Positions 17,907 to 27,029 of a stretch of 64,000 bases of DNA are shown here, in pieces. A program made the translations under genes and the position numbers. The DNA is taken from positions 124,001-188,000 of the forward strand of contig JAWKHH010000004.1 in the NCBI GenBank assembly GCA_041394945.1. The letters run 5' to 3'. A model generated the notes under the pieces. That model was given only the letters and a program-made list of their open reading frames with translations. It made no database searches and was not told the origin of the DNA. Each line of letters starts with the position of its first letter. The stretch's first letter is position 1. The DNA comes from Bryobacteraceae bacterium. GTDB taxonomy: Bacteria; Acidobacteriota; Terriglobia; Bryobacterales; Bryobacteraceae.

Positions 17907-19201
17907 ATATCGGACAGCGTCGCCTTTGGGTGGCGGGCGTTTTCCTGGCCCTGGCGCCGGGATTGCACGCCGCCGATACCGAGAGCCACAAGACGATTCT
18001 GCCCGAGTGGATGGAACTGGGCGGGGAAGTGCGCGGGCGCTTCGAAGGGAATACGGGAATCGGTTTCCGCGAAGGAAACAACGATATGTATTACCTGCAC
18101 CGCGTTCGCGCGAACATGCTGCTGAAGCCTGCCTCGTGGCTGCGGTTCCAGTTCACCGGCCAGGATTCGGAAGCGCCCGGGGAACGGAAGCCCATCCCCG
18201 CGAGCGTGGCCGACGGGTTCGACCTGTTCCAGGCCTACGTGGAGATTGGGAACGCGAAAGCGTCGCCGTGGTCGGCGCGCATCGGCCGCCAGGAGATCCG
18301 GTTCGACAACGAACTGTTCGTCGGCGCGTCGAACTGGGGCAATACTGGGCGATCCTACGACGCCGCGCGGCTGATGTTCGACAACCACGGCTACCACGTG
18401 GAGGCGTGGGGATCGACGGTGGTGCAGCCGGTGCACGGGGAAGTGAATAAGTTCACGCACACGCAGCAGCTCCACGGCGTGCACTTCGACGCCAGGCACT
18501 GGCTGCCGAAGTCGACCGTGTCGCTCTATCACTACATCCGGATCAACCCGCATGAGGCGAACGAGGCGGGGAATGCGTTCGCCCGGAGCCGTGTCCACGC
18601 CACCGGGTTCCGGCTCGCGGGCGACCTGCCCCAGCATTTCGACTACATCGCCGAGACGGCGTTCGAATCGGGCCGCGCCGGCGGCGAGACTCTCTCCGCG
18701 TGGGCCGGCCGCTACGTCGTTGGCGAGACGCCGTGGAAGAGCGCCTACGAACCGCGGCTCTACGGCGTATACAGCCACGCGAGCGGCGATTCCGACGCGC
18801 GCGACGGACGCCGCGGCACGTTCGACCAGCTCTTCCCCACGAACCACTCGCCATTCGGCATCGGCGACCGGATCTCGCTGCGCAACATGCACGAGGTGGC
18901 CGGCGGCGTCCAATGGCATCCGTGGAAGAACGTGGTGCTGCAGCATGAGTTTCACAGCTTCTGGCTGGCGAACCGGCTGGATGCGTTCTACGACGTCGGC
19001 CAACGCCGCGTGGTGCGGAATCCAAACGCGACGTCCAATCACCTCTACAACGAATGGGACACGCAGGCGGTATGGACGGTGACCAAGCACATCCAGGCGA
19101 TACTCGGCTACGCGCACGTATTCGCGGGCGAGTTCTTGCACGAATCGACGCCCGGTTCGAACGCGAGCGTTCCCTACGCGCAATGGCTGTATAAGTTCTG
19201 A
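17903..19201 (+). CDS. Alginate-export-type outer-membrane beta-barrel porin
   Basis: This 432-residue protein has a signal peptide ending at LAPGLHAAD (about residue 24). It consists of alternating amphipathic strands with many aromatic girdle residues, for example [25 protein letters not shown] and [17 protein letters not shown]. It ends in WLYKF with a terminal aromatic, the usual barrel-assembly signal. It matches the alginate_exp (AlgE-like) barrel group, whose members transport many anions. It is translationally coupled to the SulP transporter, so I infer an outer-membrane channel feeding the same anion to the inner-membrane carrier. Confidence 0.82.
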   Translation: MNIGQRRLWVAGVFLALAPGLHAADTESHKTILPEWMELGGEVRGRFEGNTGIGFREGNNDMYYLHRVRANMLLKPASWLRFQFTGQDSEAPGERKPIPASVADGFDLFQAYVEIGNAKASPWSARIGRQEIRFDNELFVGASNWGNTGRSYDAARLMFDNHGYHVEAWGSTVVQPVHGEVNKFTHTQQLHGVHFDARHWLPKSTVSLYHYIRINPHEANEAGNAFARSRVHATGFRLAGDLPQHFDYIAETAFESGRAGGETLSAWAGRYVVGETPWKSAYEPRLYGVYSHASGDSDARDGRRGTFDQLFPTNHSPFGIGDRISLRNMHEVAGGVQWHPWKNVVLQHEFHSFWLANRLDAFYDVGQRRVVRNPNATSNHLYNEWDTQAVWTVTKHIQAILGYAHVFAGEFLHESTPGSNASVPYAQWLYKF

Positions 19202-19212
19202 GGCGCGCCTCA
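19199..19212. other. 14-bp perfect palindrome linking two convergent stop codons
   Basis: TGAGGCGCGCCTCA is a perfect palindrome whose left TGA is the stop of the barrel gene and whose right TCA is the reverse-strand stop of the deacetylase gene. It could fold as a short hairpin in either transcript, but no T-tract follows on either side, so a terminator role is only possible. Confidence 0.5.
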
Positions 19213-19986
19213 GGCCTTCGCCTTGGCGGCGGGCTTTGTCAGTCCGAGTAACTCTTCCAGCAGCGGCGATACGGGGTAGGGGTGCATCTTGTACTGGCGG
19301 AAACCTTCGCCGTATGGCGCCCCGGTGTACTCGCCGACCTTGGCGGACCACTCTTCCATCGTTTCGATGAAGTTGTCCATGCCGTGATGCTCCTGCAGCC
19401 AGAGCCGCTGGCTTTCGTGGGCGGCGAGCATTGCGCGTTTCTTGTTCATCACGCTCGAAACGTCGACGACGAAGTGGGGTGTGGACGGATTCAATTCGCG
19501 GTCCGTGCCCTCCGCCGGGTCCGTGAAGTAGAGGTGCGGGATGGCGTCGAGGGGCGCGTAGTCGCCATAGGCGCCGGTGAGGTAGTTGGGCGCGGGCGCC
19601 GCAAAGCAGGAGTCGCGGACGAGCCGGGAAGTCGTCTCGTGATCGCAGTGGTAGTCCTGAGGCGGCGCGGTGATGACGATGTCCGGGCGGACGCGGCGCA
19701 GGATGGCGGTGACGCGCCGGCGGGAGGAGTCGTCTTCGAAAATCGCGAGGTCGCGGAATTCGGCGCAGAAGTACTCGGCTCCGATGATCGCGGCCGCGGC
19801 GGCAGCCTCCTTGCGGCGGATCGCGGCGATCTCGTTGGGCGGATGATGCCTGGTGCCGCAGTCGCCAGGAGTCATGGAGACGATCGTCACGTCGTGTCCG
19901 GCGGCGGCGAGCAGAGCGAGGGTTCCGGCGGCGAACATCTCCGCGTCGTCAGGATGGGCGTGAATGTGGAGAATGCGCTTGGCCAT
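19210..19986 (-). CDS. PIG-L/LmbE-family zinc deacetylase
   Basis: This 258-residue protein starts at ATG 19986 (MAKRILHIHAHPDDAE). The zinc-binding AHPDD motif has H11 and D14, and the second site is in QDYHCDHETT. These enzymes remove acetyl groups from GlcNAc-linked substrates such as mycothiol/bacillithiol precursors or sugars. The C-terminal 70 residues (HGMDNFIETMEEWSAKVGEY) resemble a subgroup common in Acidobacteriota and planctomycetes whose substrate is unknown. The frame continues upstream into the next gene but without family signal. Confidence 0.88.
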   Translation of the reverse strand: MAKRILHIHAHPDDAEMFAAGTLALLAAAGHDVTIVSMTPGDCGTRHHPPNEIAAIRRKEAAAAAAIIGAEYFCAEFRDLAIFEDDSSRRRVTAILRRVRPDIVITAPPQDYHCDHETTSRLVRDSCFAAPAPNYLTGAYGDYAPLDAIPHLYFTDPAEGTDRELNPSTPHFVVDVSSVMNKKRAMLAAHESQRLWLQEHHGMDNFIETMEEWSAKVGEYTGAPYGEGFRQYKMHPYPVSPLLEELLGLTKPAAKAKA

Positions 19987-20024
19987 GCGGGGTAGACCTT
20001 TCAGGATACATCGGCGCCGAGAGG

Positions 20025-21254
20025 TCAGAGTCCGCGCGCGCGCGTGGCGGCGTAGACGTGCTCCACCGCGACGGCGAAGGCCGCGGTTCGCAAACTGCAC
20101 ACGTGCTTTTTCGCGGCCGCGGCGATCGGTCCGTAGGCGGTCCGCATCCGCTTGCGCAGTTCGGCGGTGACGCGGTCTTCGTCCCATGAGTACTGCTGGA
20201 TGTTCTGCACCCACTCGAAGTAACTCACCGTAACTCCGCCGGAATTGGCGTAGATGTCGGGCAGAGCGACGATACCTTTCTCTTCGAGGATCGCGTCGCC
20301 ATCGGGATCGACGGGGTGGTTGGCGCCTTCGAGCACGAAGCGGGCGCGGATATCGCCGGCGGTCTCCTTGGTGATCACGCCGCCGAGAGCGGCCGGCACG
20401 AGCACGTCGCACGGGGTGGCGAGTATGGATGCAGGATCGCGGCGTTCGGCTCCTGCGTATCCCGAGAGACCACCGGTGGCGCGCACGTGTTCAGCGGCGG
20501 CCGCGGGGTCGAGCCCATCGGCGTTCCACAGCATGTCGCGCGAATTGGAGACGGCCACGATCCTGCCGCCGGCCTGATGGATCAGCGTCGCCGCCCACAT
20601 GCCCACGTTCCCGAAGCCCTGCACCGCGTAGGTGAAGTCGCCGATGCGCGCCCCGTGGTCTTCAAAGAGACGCTCGGCGGCGTACAGCAGACCGAGCCCC
20701 GTGGCGCTTTCGCGTCCGACGGACCCGCCGAGATCGAGCGGCTTGCCGGTAACCACCGCCGGCGACCAGCCGTGGTGCTTCGAATACTCGTCGACGATCC
20801 AGCCCATCGTTTCGGCGTTGGTGCCCATGTCGGGCGCGGGAACGTCCGTGTAGGGTCCGATGACGTCGTGGATACGTTCGACGAAGGCGCGCGTGAGCGC
20901 CTGTTTTTCGCGGGCGCTGAGCTTCGAAGGGTCGCACGTGATGCCGCCCTTGGCGCCGCCGTAGGGCAGCCCGGCGACGGCGGTTTTCCATGTCATCAGC
21001 GCGGCCAGCGCGTTCACCTCGTTCGTCTCGACTTCGGGGTGATAGCGGAGGCCGCCCTTGCCGGGGCCGCGCGACGAATCGTGCTGCACGCGATAGCCGA
21101 TGAAGGTCTCCTCGGAGCCGTCGTCGCGGACGATGGCGCACTCGGCCTTGATCTCGCGGGTCGGCGTGAGGAGCCGGCGGCGGGCTTTCTCGTCCAGTCC
21201 AAGCAGCGTGGCTGCTTCGTGAAACTGCCGGTTCACGGCTTCCATTGGGTTCAT
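20025..21254 (-). CDS. Glu/Leu/Phe/Val dehydrogenase (glutamate dehydrogenase family)
   Basis: This 409-residue protein is the usual length for the hexameric bacterial family. Substrate-binding and catalytic lysines are K66 ([11 protein letters not shown]), K90 ([14 protein letters not shown]) and K102 (GAKGGI). The NAD(P)-binding Rossmann motif is GFGNVG. It interconverts glutamate, or a branched amino acid, and its oxo-acid. The ATG at 21254 is chosen because GGAGG lies 12 nt upstream; another Met lies 3 codons in. It is divergent from ilvD with about 60 bp between, so both may respond to amino-acid supply. Confidence 0.92.
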   Translation of the reverse strand: MNPMEAVNRQFHEAATLLGLDEKARRRLLTPTREIKAECAIVRDDGSEETFIGYRVQHDSSRGPGKGGLRYHPEVETNEVNALAALMTWKTAVAGLPYGGAKGGITCDPSKLSAREKQALTRAFVERIHDVIGPYTDVPAPDMGTNAETMGWIVDEYSKHHGWSPAVVTGKPLDLGGSVGRESATGLGLLYAAERLFEDHGARIGDFTYAVQGFGNVGMWAATLIHQAGGRIVAVSNSRDMLWNADGLDPAAAAEHVRATGGLSGYAGAERRDPASILATPCDVLVPAALGGVITKETAGDIRARFVLEGANHPVDPDGDAILEEKGIVALPDIYANSGGVTVSYFEWVQNIQQYSWDEDRVTAELRKRMRTAYGPIAAAAKKHVCSLRTAAFAVAVEHVYAATRARGL

Positions 21255-21313
21255 CGGTACGGGGATCCTCCTTCGGATGGATTTGGAACCCACCAGGATA
21301 CAATGGTGCGTTT

Positions 21314-22975
21314 ATGCCCCTGAACAGCGCCACGATCACGCAGGGACCCACGCGCGCCGGCGCGCGCTCCATGCTCAAAGCCATCGGTTTCACCGACGAC
21401 GATCTCGCCAAGCCGAATATCGGCATCGCCAACACCTGGATCGAGACCATGCCGTGCAACTACCGGTTTCGCGAACTCGCCGAGCACATCAAGGCCGGCA
21501 TCCGCGACGCCGGCGGGACGCCCATGGAGTTCAACACCGTGGCCATCAGCGACGGCATCACCATGGGCACAGAGGGCATGAAGGCGTCGCTCGTCAGCCG
21601 CGACCTCATCGCCGACTCGATCGAACTTGTCGCCCGCGGGCACATGTTCGACGGTGTGATCGCGCTGGCGGCCTGCGACAAGACGAACCCCGGCGCGGCC
21701 ATGGCGCTGCTGCGGCTGAATCTGCCTGGGCTGGTGCTTTACGGCGGCTCCATCCATCCAGGACGGTTCGAAGGCCGCGACGTTACTATCCAGGACGTCT
21801 ACGAAGCCATCGGCGCGCACTCGGCCGGCAAGATGAGCGACGCGCAGTTGAAGGACATTGAGGATCACGCCTGCCCCGGCGCGGGCGCCTGCGGCGGCCA
21901 GTTCACGGCAAACACGATGGCGACCATTTTGGAGATCATCGGCCTCTGCCCGATCGGCATGGCTGCCGTGCCGCAGCCGGACGATCGCAAGAAGCAAGTG
22001 GCCTACGACGCGGGACGTATCATCGTGGAGGCGGTCCGCCAGGACCTGCGGCCGCGGGCGATTTGCACGCGGAAGGCGTTCGAAAACGCGATCGCCGCGG
22101 TGGCCGCGTCGGGCGGATCGACCAATGCCGTGCTCCACCTGTTGGCGATGGCGCACGAAGCGGGAGTGGATCTCGACATCGACGAGTTCAATGAAATTTG
22201 CGCACGCACGCCGCTGCTCGCCGACTTGAAGCCAGCCGGCCGCTACACGGCGGTGGACGTCGATCGCGCCGGCGGCATCGCCGTGATCGCGCAACGGCTC
22301 GTCGAAGGCGGGTATGTGCACAAGGATCAGATCACGATCACCGGCCGGACGCTCGCTGAGGAGGCTGCCGCGGCAAAGGAGACGCCCGGGCAGGACGTGA
22401 TCCGCCCGGTGGCGAAACCGATCAAGTCGTCGGGCGGGCTGGTGATCCTGAAAGGGTCGCTCGCGCCCGAGGGATGTGTGATCAAGATCACCGGCATTGA
22501 CCGGAAGATCCACAAGGGGCCGGCGCGGATGTTCGAGCGCGAGGAGGACGCGATGGCGGCCGTGCTCGCCGGGAAGATCCAGCCCGGCGATGTTGTCGTG
22601 ATCCGGTATGAGGGGCCCAAGGGCGGTCCCGGCATGCGCGAGATGCTCGGCGTCACCGGCGCGATCATGGGCGCGGGGTTGGGCGATTCAGTGGCTCTGG
22701 TGACCGACGGGCGCTTCAGCGGAGCCACGCGGGGGTTCATGATCGGCCACGTCGCGCCGGAGGCGGCGGTGGGCGGTCCGATTGCGGCGCTGCGGGACGG
22801 CGATCCCGTCACGATCGATATCGAGAACAAGAAGATCGATATCGACTTGCCGGAGACCGAGGTCGCCGCTCGCCTGAAACGGTGGAACGAACCCGAGCCT
22901 CGGTACCGGACCGGAGTCTTCGCGAAGTATTGCCTGACGGTGTCGAGCGCCGCGAAGGGCGCGGTTACTTGCTGA
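21314..22975 (+). CDS. ilvD: Dihydroxy-acid dehydratase
   Basis: This 553-residue protein catalyses the third step of isoleucine and valine synthesis, dehydrating 2,3-dihydroxy acids to 2-keto acids. Iron-sulfur ligands are visible at Cys48 (ETMPCNY), Cys121 ([11 protein letters not shown]) and Cys193 ([15 protein letters not shown]). The C-terminal active-site segment [16 protein letters not shown] is intact. The presence of all three Cys suggests the 2Fe-2S type. The start is ATG 21314 (MPLNSATIT). It is a single gene; no other ilv gene is in the window. Confidence 0.97.
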   Translation: MPLNSATITQGPTRAGARSMLKAIGFTDDDLAKPNIGIANTWIETMPCNYRFRELAEHIKAGIRDAGGTPMEFNTVAISDGITMGTEGMKASLVSRDLIADSIELVARGHMFDGVIALAACDKTNPGAAMALLRLNLPGLVLYGGSIHPGRFEGRDVTIQDVYEAIGAHSAGKMSDAQLKDIEDHACPGAGACGGQFTANTMATILEIIGLCPIGMAAVPQPDDRKKQVAYDAGRIIVEAVRQDLRPRAICTRKAFENAIAAVAASGGSTNAVLHLLAMAHEAGVDLDIDEFNEICARTPLLADLKPAGRYTAVDVDRAGGIAVIAQRLVEGGYVHKDQITITGRTLAEEAAAAKETPGQDVIRPVAKPIKSSGGLVILKGSLAPEGCVIKITGIDRKIHKGPARMFEREEDAMAAVLAGKIQPGDVVVIRYEGPKGGPGMREMLGVTGAIMGAGLGDSVALVTDGRFSGATRGFMIGHVAPEAAVGGPIAALRDGDPVTIDIENKKIDIDLPETEVAARLKRWNEPEPRYRTGVFAKYCLTVSSAAKGAVTC

Positions 22976-23007
22976 AGAATTAGTTCAAAGCCGGCTTGGG
23001 AATCTCC

Positions 23008-24651
23008 TCAGGCCAGCTCGATCGCCAGCCGCGTCACCGACGCTGGCGGGAAGCGGTCAACCCACTCGGATCCCTTCGCCGTCGTCCGCGCCGCCTTCGG
23101 CTCCACTGCCTTGGGACTGGCGAACGTATTGTGCGTGTGGGCATCGGCGGCGGCGAGCACGGTGGCCTCCGCCGACTTCACCGTCCCTCCCCGGATCACG
23201 AGCGCCGTCTCCCGCGTCTGATCGAGGCTCGGGTTCGTCACCGTGATCGTGAGCCGCTTGCCGTCGAGCGAGGCCGATGCGCTGAGGCCGGGGATCGACG
23301 CCGGCTTCCCGTTCCGGACATACCCGGCGCGTGGCGCCGAGTCGACCACTCGTAGCGATTGCGCGCCTTGGTGCGCGGCGCACATTGCAAACACGTGGTA
23401 GGTCGGCGTCAGGCAGAACTTGTCCTCGTGCGCCAGGAACAGCGACTGCAGGCAGTTGACCAACTGCGCGATGTTCGCCATCCCCACCTTGTCCGCGTGG
23501 CGGTGGAACACGTCGAAAGTCAGTCCGGCGAGCACGGCGTCGCGCATCGTGTTCTGTTGGCCGATCAGCGCCTCCGGGAAGGGCTCGGTGCCGGGCGCGT
23601 ACCAGGAGCCCCACTCGTCGACGACGAGTTTGATGCGATGGTCGCGGTCGTATTCGCCCATTACGTCCCAGTGATTCCGGATCAGCGGGTCGATGCGCAG
23701 GCACTCGGAAAGGATCTCGTAGTACTGCTCAGCGTCGAATTGGACGGCGTCGCGCTTGCCTTCGAACCACTCCCGCGTGCGCCCGCCCGACGCGTTCCAG
23801 GAGTAGTGGTGCAGTCCCCAGCCCCACATGCGTCCGAGGCCGCCGCGGCGCTGCGCGGCTTCGAAGAAGCGGCGGGTCCAGGCGATCTCGCCGCCGTTGG
23901 GTCCGGATCCGACCATCCTCGGATTGACGCCATAGCTTGGCGCCCACGCCGTGTAGCGGCGGAACTCGACGGCGTACTCGTTGGGCTCGAAGTTGCCGCC
24001 GCAGCCCCAGCTTTCATTGCCCACGCCCCAGTAGCGAACGTTGAGCGGGTCGCGGCTGCCGTCGGCGGCGCGAAGGTCGGCGAGCGTGGTGGACCCGGCG
24101 GGCGAGTTGCAGTATTCCAACCACCGCCAGAATTCCTGTGCGGGAAGGCTCCGAAGGTTGGCGGCGAAGTAAGGCTGCGCGCCGGTGAGTTGGCAGAGCC
24201 GGGCGAACTCGACGGCGCCGAAGTGGTTCGAATCGTAGACCTGGATGCCGCGGCGATTCGCGTTGCTTGGCCACTCGCGCGAATCGACCCAGAAGTTGGT
24301 GCGGCGAGGGCGCTGGGCGCGCGGGCCGGTGCCGTCGTGCCAGTCGTACTGGTCGGCGAAGCAGCCGCCGGGCCAACGGATCACGCCGGGCTTGGTCGCC
24401 TTCAAGGCGTCGACGAGTTGCTTGCGGATCCCGCCGACATTGGCGATCGATGAGCCTTCCCCGACCCAAAGGCCGTCGTAGACGACGCCGCCGAGGTGCT
24501 CGACGAAGTGGCCGTAGATCTCCGGTGCGATGCGGGCGATTGGCTCCGCGGGGAGGATCTCGAGCCTTGATTCGGCGGACTGGGCGCGGAGAGCCGGCAC
24601 TGCGGCGGCGCCGGCGAGCAGGGCGCGGCGGGTGAGCGGAAGGCGCGGCAT
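23008..24651 (-). CDS. GH51 alpha-L-arabinofuranosidase, exported
   Basis: This 547-residue protein starts at ATG 24651 with a twin-arginine-type leader (TRRALLAGAAAVPALRAQ). The family signatures are IYGHFVEHLG (45-54), RWPGGCFADQYDW (92-104), the acid/base Glu213 in GVGNESWGCGG and the nucleophile Glu346 in VVDEWGSWYAPG. It releases arabinose from plant cell-wall arabinan or arabinoxylan. The domain order, a (beta/alpha)8 barrel followed by a C-terminal beta-sandwich, is complete. It fits a soil polysaccharide degrader. It is a single gene with no adjacent sugar operon. Confidence 0.93.
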   Translation of the reverse strand: MPRLPLTRRALLAGAAAVPALRAQSAESRLEILPAEPIARIAPEIYGHFVEHLGGVVYDGLWVGEGSSIANVGGIRKQLVDALKATKPGVIRWPGGCFADQYDWHDGTGPRAQRPRRTNFWVDSREWPSNANRRGIQVYDSNHFGAVEFARLCQLTGAQPYFAANLRSLPAQEFWRWLEYCNSPAGSTTLADLRAADGSRDPLNVRYWGVGNESWGCGGNFEPNEYAVEFRRYTAWAPSYGVNPRMVGSGPNGGEIAWTRRFFEAAQRRGGLGRMWGWGLHHYSWNASGGRTREWFEGKRDAVQFDAEQYYEILSECLRIDPLIRNHWDVMGEYDRDHRIKLVVDEWGSWYAPGTEPFPEALIGQQNTMRDAVLAGLTFDVFHRHADKVGMANIAQLVNCLQSLFLAHEDKFCLTPTYHVFAMCAAHQGAQSLRVVDSAPRAGYVRNGKPASIPGLSASASLDGKRLTITVTNPSLDQTRETALVIRGGTVKSAEATVLAAADAHTHNTFASPKAVEPKAARTTAKGSEWVDRFPPASVTRLAIELA

Positions 24652-24737
24652 GGCAGTACCAATGTTACGCCACCGTGCTGCGAGACCCTCGTTCCGTGGC
24701 CGTTCGATTGTAGCCGCGCCGGCGAGTGTGAGCGAGC

Positions 24738-25694
24738 CTATTGCGCAGCGACGGGCCAAGCCGTTGGATGCACCAGGAAGGCGAACGAGAGGAACCGCTG
24801 GAGGACGTCCTGCTTCTCCGAGACCGAAACCCACTGGAGGGTAGCCCGCTCACCGGGATCGCTGAAGAAGCCGACGCCGCCGCGCTGGAACCGCGTATCG
24901 GCCCAGTTGTCCACCGTCTGGCCGTTCAGGACAGTGGTGAACTTGCTGCCGCGGACACCCATTTTTACTTCGTAGGTGGAGTTGTCGTCCACCGCCGAGA
25001 GCGGGATCGGGAGAGCGGTCCGCGCCACCTGACGCCCGTTCTCGACCACGTAGCGGATGATCTCGGCCCGCGGCAGGCTACCCCGCGCGCCGGCGGGCAG
25101 AATGGAGATCTTGGTTGCGTAGTAGTTCTTGGCGTCTGACGCCCGGAAAGCCCAGCCGACCGCGCGATTCTGGATCTGCGCCTGGAACTCGAGGTTGTAA
25201 TCGGAAAGCGTCAGCGTAGGCTTCCAGAGCTTCAGGCTGCCAACCCGGACTGCGTTGCCCACCTTCTGCCACTCGTCGCGGAGGTTGCCGAGGCCCTGCC
25301 AGTTGCGGAGGTCGACATTGAAGTCCTCCCGGATCGACAGCGACCCGCGTCCCGGCGTCGGAATCGACATGCTGCTGCCGAGCGAACCGGCCGAAGGCAG
25401 GTAGCTCTTCGGCTTCAGCGGCCGCGGACCGTTGCCCGATGGCAGCAGGAGCACGAGCAGGGTAGCCAGAACAGCCAGCGCGATTCCGGTGCCGGGTCCG
25501 AACGACGCCGGCTTGTTCTGCGGGGCCGTCGAGGCACGGACGACCCACGAATCTTCGAACTCCTCATCGGTATCGCGAGAGGCCCGGGCGGAGTACACCT
25601 GGTGGGCGCGTTTACGATGTTCCGCGCAGCAAAACTGGCGGTCGAAAACTCCGCGGATCGCGCCGATTTGTTTGCCACAGTGAAGACATCGCAT
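24738..25694 (-). CDS. Zinc-ribbon membrane protein with LamG/DUF1080-like outer domain
   Basis: This 318-residue protein begins MRCLHCGKQIG with a second Cys pair FCCAEH at 22-26, a small zinc ribbon of the type that opens cytoplasmic regulatory tails. One membrane helix lies at about 70-86 (GIALAVLATLLVLLLP). The outer domain (about 120-310) has beta-sandwich signatures: DLRNWQGLG, VGWAFRASDAKNYYATKI, and GFFSDPGERATLQW. This resembles the concanavalin-like fold of DUF1080/LamG proteins. I recognise no enzyme motif. A sensor linking outer glycan binding to the cytoplasm is possible but unproven. Confidence 0.72.
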   Translation of the reverse strand: MRCLHCGKQIGAIRGVFDRQFCCAEHRKRAHQVYSARASRDTDEEFEDSWVVRASTAPQNKPASFGPGTGIALAVLATLLVLLLPSGNGPRPLKPKSYLPSAGSLGSSMSIPTPGRGSLSIREDFNVDLRNWQGLGNLRDEWQKVGNAVRVGSLKLWKPTLTLSDYNLEFQAQIQNRAVGWAFRASDAKNYYATKISILPAGARGSLPRAEIIRYVVENGRQVARTALPIPLSAVDDNSTYEVKMGVRGSKFTTVLNGQTVDNWADTRFQRGGVGFFSDPGERATLQWVSVSEKQDVLQRFLSFAFLVHPTAWPVAAQ

Positions 25695-25906
25695 GGTGGT
25701 TGGTCCTAACTTCTGTCCCGATGCTATCAGTCCTCTTTTCGTATTCCTAGTCCTTAAGTATGCTTTCCGCTAAGAATAGGGTCGGGGCCTAATGCGACGC
25801 CGCAAACTATCCGCACCGGGAGTACCAGGCCGGTTGTCGAGCAGCATCGTCACACTCTCAAATCGCCAGTTTCGGCTGGTTGCGATATCCTGGGAGCGTA
25901 ATTGTT
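25695..25906. other. Divergent intergenic region, no clear sites
   Basis: This is 212 bp between the zinc-ribbon membrane gene and the DinB gene. It contains an AT-richer patch around 25730-25780 but no confident promoter hexamers, RNA gene or repeat. GGGAG at about 25891-25895 precedes the DinB start. Confidence 0.4.
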
Positions 25907-26515
25907 ATGCCTCTACCCCCACGTAAGTCCGACGGGTCCCTCAATCCGGAAATCGAACGCCTCCTCTATCAATTAAAGGTGGCCCGCGAGGATGGGCTCG
26001 GTCTCATCGACGGGCTCTCCGACGAGCAGGCCAATTGGAGTCCGGGAGCCGGGAAGTGGTCCATGGCGCAATGCTTCGACCATCTCAATGTCACCAACCG
26101 TCTATTCGTCCAGCAGTTCCGAGCCGGAGTAGCCGAGGCTCGGCAGCGGGGTATTCTCGGCGGCGGACCGTATTCCTATGGCTTTCTCTCCCGCTGGTTC
26201 CTTCGACAGACTGAGCCGCCGGTGAAGCGCCGGTTCTCGGCGCCCAAACCGTTCCAGCCCGGGCCGAAGCGGCCGATCGTAGAAATTCGCAACGAATGGG
26301 TGCGGCTCCACGACGAGTTGGATGAGATTTTCCGCAGCGCCAGCGGCGTGGACCTCGCTCGCATGCGGATCACGTCCCCCGCCGCGAGCTTTATTAAGTA
26401 CAGCCTGGGAATCGGGTTCTGGATCCAGACCGCGCATGACCGCCGCCACGTGTGGCAGGCGCGGCAGGTCCGCAACCTGGATGGGTTCCCGGTCGGCGTC
26501 ACTGCTACGGCTTAG
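25907..26515 (+). CDS. DinB-like four-helix-bundle protein
   Basis: This 202-residue protein starts at ATG 25907 with GGGAG about 10 nt upstream. The DinB/YfiT fold is shown by WSMAQCFDHLNVTNR (H59) and the C-terminal TAHDRRHVWQARQVR, which supply the metal-binding histidines. These proteins are often thiol- or metal-dependent transferases of unknown substrate. A second, secreted DinB homologue lies at 39404-39934; the two are only distantly similar. Confidence 0.88.
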   Translation: MPLPPRKSDGSLNPEIERLLYQLKVAREDGLGLIDGLSDEQANWSPGAGKWSMAQCFDHLNVTNRLFVQQFRAGVAEARQRGILGGGPYSYGFLSRWFLRQTEPPVKRRFSAPKPFQPGPKRPIVEIRNEWVRLHDELDEIFRSASGVDLARMRITSPAASFIKYSLGIGFWIQTAHDRRHVWQARQVRNLDGFPVGVTATA

Positions 26516-26790
26516 ATTCCAGGGCAGTTATCCAACATACAGGTGCGCTGGAGGATTCCTCCTGCCCATGTCGAAAGACACACTGCAAATTCTGCCACGA
26601 GATTCGGATGAGAGTGCCGCGGCGAGCCCGTGAGCGAAATCTACCTGACCTCCGGCCAAACCGAAAACTGACGCTCGGCAAACAGGTGGTGGAACTACGA
26701 CGGGCTTCTGGCCGGCAACTGCGGATGCCCGGGTGTTCCGCCGGGCGATCGAAACACTGCGGGCCAGGCTGGTGAGCGCCTTCGTCCGCC
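26516..26790 (+). other. Apparently decayed coding region
   Basis: No intact gene is visible in this stretch. One frame (stop at 26796-26798) keeps a protein-like helix, FRRAIETLRARLVSAF, that ends overlapping the ATG of the toxin remnant, as an antitoxin gene would. Too little is left to identify it. Confidence 0.35.
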
Positions 26791-27029
26791 ATGCCTGAAT
26801 CCTGCTTCGGACTTCCGGCCGGCGACCGGCGGGGAGTCCTGGCGGTTGCTTCCGCCGCCTCCGGCCGCCCGATTCATCTGCTCGACAAGGACGTGTGGCT
26901 TACGAGCGGATGATCGACGACGGGCTGCCGCTCGACGCCGAGCCCTTCGCCGAACTCATGGCGCGGTGCCGCCATCTCGGGTCGCGCGCGGCGGCGGCAC
27001 CTCCGGTTACCGCGTCTGTTTCAGGATGA
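26791..27029 (+). pseudogene. Remnant of an AbiEii/AbiGii-type nucleotidyltransferase toxin
   Basis: The first fragment (26791-26913) reads LPAGDRRGVLAVASAASG followed by RPIHLLDKDVW. This is the N-terminus of AbiEii-type toxins, whose consensus continues VVWAL. A second fragment in another frame (26901-27029) reads YERMIDDGLPLDAEPFAELM and then ARCRHL, matching their C-terminal tail. The 200 or more residues between, including the nucleotidyltransferase core, are missing, and the two ends are joined out of frame. The family assignment rests on memory of family consensus. The remnant's tail overlaps the 3' end of the convergent selenoprotein gene. Confidence 0.55.

Noticed and set aside
19199..19212. 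Rho-independent terminator
   Set aside because: The palindrome is short and no T-tract follows on either strand.
17768..19351. Long open frame (527 codons) on the minus strand opposite the barrel gene
   Set aside because: Arg-rich antisense translation without signal or domain; the plus-strand barrel has a signal peptide and terminal aromatic.
25695..25906. tRNA or small RNA gene in the divergent spacer
   Set aside because: No cloverleaf arms, CCA-type end or strong hairpin-plus-T-run was found.
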